Positions 10,412-20,600 of a DNA stretch of 61,182 nt are shown piece after piece (position 1 is the stretch's first letter; each line of letters begins with the position of its first letter). The translations under genes were made by a program, and so were the position numbers. Origin of the DNA: Acanthaster planci. Taxonomy: Eukaryota > Echinodermata > Asteroidea > Valvatida > Acanthasteridae. The stretch is taken from contig NW_019091381.1 of the NCBI RefSeq assembly GCF_001949145.1, positions 1,184,731 to 1,245,912 on the forward strand, given 5' to 3'. The notes beneath the pieces are model-generated. The model searched no databases, was not told the origin of the DNA, and worked only from the letters and a program-made list of their open reading frames with translations.

Positions 10412-13400
10412 CACCGTAACAGTGTGGAAAGTGTGGGTGTGTGGCTTGGGGGAGGCTTGCTGAAGGTTTATTGCATCTGTAGAATTAATTTGCATGTACG
10501 AGTGCGTAAATTTTATAAACTCGCAAAAGCTTTGGGAAACAAACTGAAATTTCTGTAAATGAACACAGATGCCTTTAGATATGGTAAAATATTTCTGAGC
10601 TTAAAATAAAGTGTTACTTCATCAAAAAGTGGAGTTTCATTGACACATTTATTTGATAAAATTAACAAAACATGTTTCACTACATTATCACTGTATACTG
10701 CAATTTGTAGCCACTGTGTCAACTTAAAATCTCTACATTTCTACATACAAATACAGTATAAATTATATTTACAGTATGATTTCTGCGGGTTTCAAACAGG
10801 TTGGAAAACTGGGCTTTTATATTAATTCTGAATATTAAGAAGCTGGGACAGTAAAGATAATAAAGTAATGCTTCCACATGTTCAAAATGTATTTCATCCT
10901 CTCAAAATTATAATTAATTTAGAACAAAGTAAGATGTTTAACCATTTTCACTGATTGTATGATATACAGAGATAGGCATAACCTTCCCAAACCTTCTCAA
11001 ATTCCTTTAACCCTGTACAGGAGAGTACCGGCACATGGCTGTTCATATGAAACTCATCCAGATAAAACGCTGAATTAATAAGCCACAATAAGATTGATGA
11101 AAGTATTAGTTACAGATGGCCAAAATGCAAAAAGATTCGTCATAACAAATTTTCGAAATAGATTTTAAGAACTTTAATACACTCTTTATAACATTGCGTA
11201 TACACCTTATAGTCGTAGCCATTTTTAGATAATCTTATCAATAAATAGAGAATAATAAATAGAAAAGCACTGTCTATGGTGAATATTGCACTAAGAAAAA
11301 AGTACTAGAAATCTCCTTTGTAGAACGCGCTATATTTTTATGCAAATATTATATCCACCGTTTTATAAGTGTTATGCTAGTAAAAAATTGAGGGAAGTGA
11401 CTATTATGTATTTTTATTGCTGCCAAATGGCTCCCAAAGGTTGGGGAACAAATCATACATTGTCTCTTTAGATGGTTTTACGGTTACGAAGTGCTCGACT
11501 TTTTTTCACAACAAGGAGCCTAAAAAATAGGAAATCCTAAAATTAATACCATATCTCAAAAACTTTTAAGAGCCCAGAGCCTACACGATTTCAGCAGGGG
11601 AACTTAATTTTATAGACACAGTGCCTATATGTTACGTATGATTCTAATTTTGCAACAAAACATTACCTGTCTTTAGCAGGTAAGTTAATATTTGACAGTT
11701 ATATATTCTGTGGCATATATCCACAGATCCTCATGACTGATTTTCAGGACCACAAGCAAAAGTAGCCAAGAGTCCTTTGATTTGGAAGTCAGTCAGGAAT
11801 TTGAACTTTTGTAAAAGGGGGCAACGTCAGAAGGTTTTTGCTGAGGGCTACCACAATGAGGACGAACAAAAATCCCGAGTGCAGGTGGAATTTGAACTAG
11901 AAATGGAAAAAAAAATCAAAAACAAACAAAAAACCTTCATTTATGCTAAGTTTACACAGGCTTTGGGATTGTTGAAACATACAAAAATAGCCGAAAATTA
12001 AACTCAAACCAAATCTCATATTTCCCAAGAAATAAATTAACATTGCTTGCTTGTTTTAAATAGGGCAGGACCAATGGAAACAACTATTTCAAGAATGATG
12101 ATAAATATTAGAACTAGTAGGTAGCATTTAAAATGGCTTTAAAGTGGATCTGATAAGAATAAGCACTGCTCATTAACACATACAAGTAAAACAGAGAAGT
12201 ATTTACACTTTTATATACATGTTCCCCAATAAAAAGCTTGCAATTAAGTTGGCAGGATTACACAGAGACTGTTTGAACTTCTTTCAGGTTCGACAAAATA
12301 ACTTAAAGGTAACATTTTACCCTAACCTTATGAACTCTTAAATCTAAGCTTTTAAATAATTCAGTCTGTGGTGGGTGAATTTTAAAAACAGTACAATACG
12401 GTAGAAAAGCTGATATAATAAAGGACCATGCATTGAGGAAAACACAAAGCATCTTTGTCGTCTGTTTCAGGAAAAACTTCACAAAAAAGGAGCAGACAAG
12501 TTGACATGTTAAGGATTTCTGTTTGGGTGCCTTTTTGGGGGTGAAAAGAAAGAACCAACAGGTAGTTATTGAGTACTTCTCTGAGCTTGTCCATAAGTCA
12601 GGCAGGAAAAAAGTCCAGACCTAAATTTGCCCAATGCTTGCATTTGGCCGAATACTTTGATCGTCAAGCTGGTCATTACTTTTGTAATTCAGTGTGTTTG
12701 GTGATTGAATACAATTGAATAAACAGCATTAATAGCATAAACAACATGTAAATGCAAAATCCACATTCAGGACTTGTAGTTGGCACTTTACTGGCCCCTT
12801 ACGGGAGTCACTTTTCTCATTTCAACATTTCTTTTTTTTACCCAAGGTCAAAATCTCCAGTCATATTTCATCACCATTCAATTTTCAAAAATGATAAAAG
12901 GCTTAAATACTTTGAGTGTCAGAATTATATTTCAGATATAGCACACAAGTACAATATTATCTCTATAAGCTAAACACTGATAGAATATTTGTAATATACC
13001 TATAGTATAATGTACAAAAGAGTAGCCATGGTGACTAAATCAAAGTATTGAAAACCGTATCGCCCATCTTGTTCTTAAGAACAATGTAAAATTAAAACCT
13101 TTTGGAGAATTTTTTAAAAATTTGTCCCAACACTAACATTTTACAGTTTCCACTGTTTACCAAATCAATCAAAAGATTGAATCTTACTCTAGGTTTGCCT
13201 CCAAAGACTTTATTTACATTCTTCAACTGTCCTTATTTTACTGAAAGGAATTTACCTTAAATTGATTGATTACCTGTTTAACAATGATTTTCCAAGTCAG
13301 TCGATTATGTAGAAAATTCTCTTAACTCCGACAGAAAATAATGCCTTTGTAGTATCAATCACAACTTTCATCTTAGAAACTAAATGGAGAAAAAAATTCC

Positions 13401-14291
13401 TAAGGCCCAAACATAGATGTCACTGAATCTGAAATAAAGAACTACTGACCATTTACAATCCAAATCCTGTAAGTACAAACAAAATGTCAGCACTTCCTAC
13501 TAAAGACCAAATTAATATGATCTCATCCTTAAAATACTTCATCAACGGGCAACAGTTGTATCATCGAAATGAATATAATCCCTTGCAATTGCAACAAGGG
13601 TGTTAGAAATGTCAATTTGTCACCTAGGTAAAGCTGGTATCACAGAAGGTGAGGGCGTGACCATCTTTGCAAAATACAGCAACAGACCTTATTCATGGGG
13701 AAGCCATTTTATAATCATGTTCCCTGAATTTATATTATTTAACTTAATCCGTAGTATTGGGTGGTGCCAGACTATTTTGGGTTTCAGGCTTCATTTTCAT
13801 TTTTTTAAAATGTGGCTTAAAACAGTTCGATATATTTAACCACATATTTAAATTTATCCATCAACGTGTACTGCCATCAAGTTGAAATGAACATTTATGT
13901 CACTGCTTTCATTTTTCTTGTCAGGTTCCTAAAATAAAGTTCACCTTGTTTTCAATTCAATATAGCTGCCTTGTGAATAAGGCCAACTATCAGATGCATA
14001 AACTGTAATGAAGTGATCAGGCCAAATGCTCACTACAGGTCACTTGTTTTAGCAGACGCAAACGGACTATTTGTAACAGCACAAGTCATGCAAATGAGTT
14101 CCCAAACAGTATGTTAAAAGTACGATTCAAGTGCATTTTCTTCAGAATTTGCAAAGATGATCCTATCTGTGAAACAGCCCAAACTGTGTCTTCCACAAAG
14201 ATACGTACTGCATTACACTGGTCTGTTTGTGTAGTGGAAAAGTCTGTCACACACAACAACCTTTGATTAAACTGTCTCAACTTTGAATGCT
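10412..14291. other. Intergenic/3' UTR region of the minus-strand stomatin gene
   Basis: No coding exon seen on either strand; only short chance reading frames. The stretch is strongly AT-rich with few recognisable repeats, as expected for a long 3' UTR. On the minus strand, candidate AATAAA signals (TTTATT as printed) occur at 13209-13214 and 10648-10653, which would give stomatin 3' UTRs of about 1.1 or 3.6 kb. Which one is used cannot be told from sequence. Confidence 0.4.
10648..10653 (-). terminator. Candidate distal poly(A) signal of stomatin
   Basis: TTTATT on the printed strand reads AATAAA on the minus strand. It lies just before the region turns to transposon-derived DNA. A nearer candidate is at 13209-13214. 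Motif evidence only. Confidence 0.2.
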
Positions 14292-14600
14292 CTAAACTGT
14301 CGTGGGTTCACCGTCTAAATCCTCATCAATTTCCAGCTCTCGCTTCTTCCGTCTGGAGCCAGGTCTCGACCCCTGCTGTGACCCCAGCGGGGAGGAGGCT
14401 GACTTCCGACGACCGGCCCCCAGAAATCCGGTCAGCAAGTCGATGGGGAGTGGGAAGATAATGGTGGAGTTCTTCTCGGCCGAGATGGTGTTCAAGGTCT
14501 GGAGATACCTCAGTTGGAGAGCAGAAGGGGATTCGGCCAGGACATCAGCTGCTTCCTTGAGGGCCCGAGATGCATTCTGTTCCCCCTCAGCAGCCACAAC
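14292..14600 (-). CDS. STOM: Stomatin coding exon 6 (C-terminal)
   Basis: Encodes residues 223-324: the end of the helix ([17 protein letters not shown]), LQLRYLQTL, the [12 protein letters not shown] motif, then a tail with RRK, RRKKRE and an acidic EIDEDLDGE run before the terminal PTTV and the stop. The acceptor TGACAG precedes GTTGTG. The first two valines are coded GTT GTG, so the exon continues from exon 5 rather than starting translation. Confidence 0.92.
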   Translation of the reverse strand, partial: VVAAEGEQNASRALKEAADVLAESPSALQLRYLQTLNTISAEKNSTIIFPLPIDLLTGFLGAGRRKSASSPLGSQQGSRPGSRRKKRELEIDEDLDGEPTTV

Positions 14601-17600
14601 CTGTCACAGATACAGACAAACAGACAGAAATTACAGGTTAAATCTTCCGGCTTCTATAAGAGCCAATTTCATAGAGTGCAAAACAAAACAAGATTATTTG
14701 GCTAACATTTACTCAAAGGAAAGCCAAGCTGAGCCAACTAGTAATGCATGTCTCAAAACATTCTGTCTGACGACCGATTTTTAGGCCAGGCAAATTTTTG
14801 TGCTTATTCATGAATTTGTTCAGTTGCTCGTGTCTTGGACAAACAATTTTTTTTAGAGTAGTAATCTGCCCAGAGCTGAATTGCCCCCAATCAGCAAAAG
14901 AAAGACAGGTGGTTACAAGCAGGTTCTTGCACGTGTTCTGCGTGTAGGCAAAGACCATACATGCCAGAATGAATTAGTTACGCGAACTTGGCGCGCTCCG
15001 CATCAAACGTGCATATACTAGCGTGCCTCATAGCGCACCAAAAAACATGCCCTCTTTTGTTCCACTGGGAGCAGATAATCTGGTCACAAACAGATTGTTC
15101 GCAATTCGTAAACCCACCTTTGCTCTGGCCTCTCTCGCAGCCTCTGCCTCTGCTGCCATTGCTCTCTGTAGCTGAACTGGCAAGCGAACATCCTTACTGT
15201 AAGTGGAAAAAAAACATGAGACCAGTAACGATGACTTTATGTAATTACTCTTTTACAAAAGACTTTGATCCAACTTTCAAGGCACTTTTGCCACAGTAGT
15301 AACCTTCATTATCCAGCGTACTGATCACAGAGAGTAAGAGGCTTGTAGAGGCAGTAACTCCTGTCAACTTTCCTGGAGGATCAATCTTTCAGGGTCCAAA
15401 AATGTGTCATTGGGTTACTGCATGGTGTTTGATTCTGGATGAGGGAGCTACTGGTAGACCATTGGAGTTGATGTGAAGGGGCAGAGTTCTTTTTTGGGGG
15501 GGAGGAAACAGTCTGTCAATAAAGGACAAAACCATCGGCAGAAGTGGGGTAAATTCCGTATTTTCAAGCAACTTGGTGATAATCCTCTTTTTTCCTTTCT
15601 TTTTCATTTTTTCAAAAATTTCTTTTCTTTTCCTTTTTGTATTTCATTTTTTTTTCATTATTTGGACTTTTCCATTTTGGGGGAGAGGGAGGAACTCTCA
15701 TCACCTAAAAAATGATAAACAATTAACAACAAAGAGGGGAACATTTTTAGTTTTTTCCCCAAGCAAATTGGTAATCTTTGTCCCCGTTTAACTTTTAAAA
15801 TTTTGTTTGTTTTTTTTTTTTCTTTTAAAATTTTGTCTGGTGTGGATGGGGGGGGGAGAAACACCCGTTGTCCCCTTCCCCCACGATGCTCATGAGTAAA
15901 CTACAGACTTGTGAAATGCTCAGACTTCACAAACCCGAACTAAAAACTACACAGTTCCTGACTGTCTGCATTCCCATTCCATGTCCCGTCATTCAGCAAG
16001 CAGAAAAACCACTTCAACTCATACGTCATCTCCTCACCCACTTGTCTAATTCCTCTTAAATGCTCAACTCACATCTCAACTCGTTCCACCTTGACCCCCC
16101 AAGGGTCTGTAGCTTCATCCAGGACGGACTGCATCTGGCTGCTGATGATGTCTCGATCGATCAACATCTCTCCCAGTGTCTTAGTCCCCAGGACGTTCCT
16201 TAGCGTTGTAGCGGCTAGCAGCCTAGTGGATCGTTGTGCGTCTTCCACATTGGTGATAGAGATTGTGGGATTGTAAACTCTATAGTAGACAACCGCATCC
16301 ACGGCAACGGTTACACTGTCTTTGGACAGAATCTGAGAGTGGAAAACAGAACGTGAAATTTCTTCTTTACCCAGGTACAAAAATTATGGTAGGTTTAGAA
16401 TTATTTTTAACAAATATCCACAATCATGTTAAAAGTACCGGTAAATTTTGAATTTTTCATCCACTGTGCCAAGTCATATTGCCAGTCAATAACCACATAC
16501 CTTAGCCTCTTCGAGATTATGACGATTTCGTTTTCCCATTAGTACAACGAAGAATGAAAAGAGTTTCAGCTTCTTTCATCACCAAAAAAAGCCATGCAGA
16601 CAAAAATCTTATTTTCCAACTACAATGTACATGTACTACCAAGAAACAGTGGCTCTAATATCTGTGCACTTAGTTCTTGACAGAGAGCACTGGAGAGCAT
16701 TATTCTTAAATCCACTTTGAAATATTCATTATAAGGAAGAATGACAGCAGAGGATTATACAGTGCAACACTAAACAGCTGACAAACCATGTAAAACATTA
16801 ACTATCATCCTATGCCATAGTGCCAGTCAACAATGTTATATTTACCTCTTGAGGGGGAACATCAAATGATATTGTTCTCAAGTCCACTTTGACATAGTTA
16901 TCAATACAGGGAAGTATGAAGAATATACCAGGTCCTTTGGCACCACCCGGCAACAGACGACCCATGCGGAATATAACAGCTCGCTCATACTCGGCAACAA
17001 CCTTGAGGACAAAATAAATCAACTTTCAAATTTAACTTGCAAATTAAACATGAAATGGAAAGAAAGAAAAGAAAAAAACAAACTTTGCCATTCTGACTCT
17101 GCAAGCTTTGAATTGTGATGATGCCTGTCCTGGTAAACACGGATCATGGGTTGGATTCCCAGCAAAGCAAGCTTATGAATTTTCCCACAAATTTTCAGAA
17201 GTACTGAGAAATAAAAACCAAGTTCAACTAAGCAAGTTCTATTAAAGTTAACTTCAATACAGGAACCTTTTTAACTCTAGATTTGAATTCAGTATTTGTG
17301 TTGTACAACAGACATAAATGTAATGATGCTTAAGTAAAAAAAAATAATGATAAACCTTTTAGATTTTTATTTGTTCCCACCAAAACTGTTCCAATTTGAT
17401 TGCCAAAGTGTTGATGAATTTATGCATTTAAAAAACTCTAAAAATTTCTACAATTTAGGCCAATTGCCTCACCATCTCCCCCCCATGGCATTAATCAGGT
17501 TTGTATGGGTGAAAAAACAGATAGCACTCGTTGTTGAATTACTGTTTACATGTATTCCACTACTCAAGGAAAACAGGGATTTCAGCTGGCTAGACAGACA

Positions 17601-20600
17601 CCAGTATGGCATGGTTACTGCAACTTAAAGGACAAATAAATTCCATGACTTTTCCAAAACCAAGTTATGGAAATCCATGACCCAATAATGCAATTTCTTG
17701 GACTATCTGGACTTTTCAAGTTGTGAATAAAATCACACATTTTATGCACTTATATCTGGTAATAGAAACCACACACTGTGGTTTAAAAATGACTTTTCCA
17801 TGTCTCTAGTCATTTCTACAAAATTCCATGACTTTTCCAGGCCTGGAAAACGAAAACACATTTCCGTGACTTTTTCATGAGTTTTCCAGGCCGTGGGAAC
17901 CCTGTATGGAGTGGAGTCAAGATTCTTGTCATGCCAGTGCTCCAACCAGACAAACATGACAGGTGCATCAGTCTGAGGTCAGCTATGGGAGAACAACAAG
18001 GGACAATAGTCACTATTAGGGAGGGACCGTTGTCAAGTTAATTAAGTTGGCTGCGGTAAAATACCCGGGTGTGCACGATAGTCACGACTCAGCATCATAG
18101 ATTGATCGGCGACAACTTTGAAAAATTACATGTACATGTATTGGTAGGTAACACATCGCATGCAGACAAACCTGCTCAAGTGTGGAATATTTTGCTGTGG
18201 ACAGAAAATTTCTAGTCATAAATGAAATACAATGTATTTTCTGGGAGGGAAAACATGCTAGTGGCTAAGTGCCAGACAGTAATTTGTGTGTATTTTTTTT
18301 AATCATTATGATTCTGTAGTTGAGATATGTTGTTATGTGCATTATATTTGTCCTTTGTGAAAAGAGTAAAGGTTATTCATGGGTTGTAGAAGCCTAGTCC
18401 TAACTGTGTTTCTGAACTCATCCAAAGATTGGGGCTTGTTTCAGCGATGCAAATAAGTTTAGTAGATATTACTCTCTGGATATATGACTGATGTGTTTGC
18501 AAAGCGAAAATAACTATTAAATGTTAATACTTCAAATAAGAATAACAGTGCAAAGATTTTTTTGGTGGGAGGGGTTGGGTTGGTAGGGGTAGTGAACAAA
18601 GCATAGTGAAGCTAGACTGTGACTGTGATTTGTTTAGTCTCAAGTTGAGACGGGGCACTGGTCATTTCAAACTAGACATGTCATCAGGGCTCTCTGGTTC
18701 ATTTTGCCTCATTACCCATCCCACAATCCTGCTGTGATTTGACCGCATCCAAAATCCCGATGGGATGGCGATATCTGCAGACATACAATCCAATAAACCA
18801 AACGCTTAACCACCGGGTCGTGAAATTGGCTGCAGTCTGCAAGGGCCGGGTCTCCACAACTTGGCCGACAGGCAGAATACAATCAGCATGGTTTGTTAGC
18901 GTCAGGACTGCCATTTTGTATTCATCCGAGAGTGCAGCACGGGCCGAGGGATTTTGCCCTTTAACCCCAGGGGGGGAGGGAGTAGGTGTCTGAAGAACCA
19001 AAGCACTGGCATTTTGTATCATGTAGTTTCATCGCGTCACACAGTACTGTCAATGTATAAATTTGGATCGATATCTGAACCACGCCAAGAGTGCATGTCT
19101 CTGACGTCAAATGGCTGAACGTAAACCAGTGTTTATCTGCAGCGTGTACGATAACAAACTGAAAGTACACTACAAATTTTCTTTTAAACAGCAGCTATGG
19201 TTTGGTACTCTTCCAAATCACATTTTCTAAATACCACGAGCATGTCTACTTCAGGAACATCTTCTGATTGACTGACTGCATTACCCTCCCCCAAACGATT
19301 TATCAATGGAAAATGAGCTTAGAATTTGGGGACTCTTTTATATTGTTTGATGCACATGTATAATAAACACTGATGACTGCGATATATCCATTTGTGACTA
19401 TAAATACAAAAGTACAAGACTTTTATTTTCGACACGACCATATTTACTTTACAAAGCCAGATTGGACATTTCTCTCTCTTTGCGCAGTTAAAGGAAACTC
19501 GGTGAAAATACTCAATATTCTCGAACTGTGAACACAATTTCAGCTGGATTTCTTTCCTTAACTGTTTTTCCTTTTACCATGGATAACCCGAACTCCAAGA
19601 TGCCTCTACAACTCTTTTTCAGAGAAAGGGAAGTGTCTTATGGACGTGGGTAAGTCCACAGAACGTCTTCCACTCCTGCATCATTTGAACATATTTTGCT
19701 CACGAGTACACACTACTGGTAGGTATGTAAGGTTAGTGCATTAACAGTTTCACACATGAGTGATATCAAAGATCACATTACAGAATTATGTACGAGTATG
19801 GAATAAGATCTTGATAAGAAGCACGACTCACATACTGATGTCCAATTTATGCAAATAGATTGACGACTATACAACAACTGCATTTCAGTGTAACTGACTT
19901 GTTAGCACGAGTATACGTGTGGTGCAGAATGCTTGAATCACAGAGTAAAGGCAGGTTCATAATACAGGTGAATTTGATAGAAGGGAAACATTTTTTCCCT
20001 TTGACTGATGTGATCCGAGAGTAATGTGCATGCAACATTTAACTGCACCCCTGAACGAGGGTAACATGTATAAATAATGCAAAGTACCTCTCTACAGCTT
20101 TCTTCAGGCTAATGAGCAGGATACTTCAGAGGAATCCTTGGTTTCAATATCAGAAATACTTAATAATAATGATTGTAATAATGACATATTTCATCTGGAA
20201 GATTCCTTGGTTAGGTCGTACCTTCAGACAGAAGAATAGTGACACAGGGAGTGTGAAGAGAACAATAAAGTAGGAAAAGAACATCAGCAAATAGACGCAG
20301 ATTCCAAGCCCATTATCTCCTGCATGGCAAATGAGAAAAAGAGAAGAGGAAGATTTGTATTAAGAATTCACACTGATAAATTGACCATCTTGGGGATGAT
20401 TTAGCCACAAGAATGTTCAATCTTCAGAACCTGAGTCTGTAACAAAATTAAAACGGGGAGACACATAAGAGTTTTAAAAACACGTCTAAGGAACACGTTT
20501 TCTCTGATTTTATCTCTTCAAATAAATATGGAAGCATCCAAATCGAATGCAGTATAATTTGTCTTCAGAGATCAACTATAACAAGCTAAAAGTTTTTTTT

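Noticed and set aside
15391-15412. Fourth copy of MITE family A in stomatin intron 4
   Set aside because: Only about 20 bases (AGGGTCCAAAAATGTGTCAT) resemble the family; the sequence then diverges.
17120-17170. B-box-like GGGTTGGATTCCC, possible SINE in stomatin intron 2
   Set aside because: The B box has a mismatch at a key base, and no A box lies at the right distance.
18790-18870. Minus-strand CCGGTGGTTAAGCG resembling a tRNA D-arm
   Set aside because: No matching B box or stems within tRNA distance.
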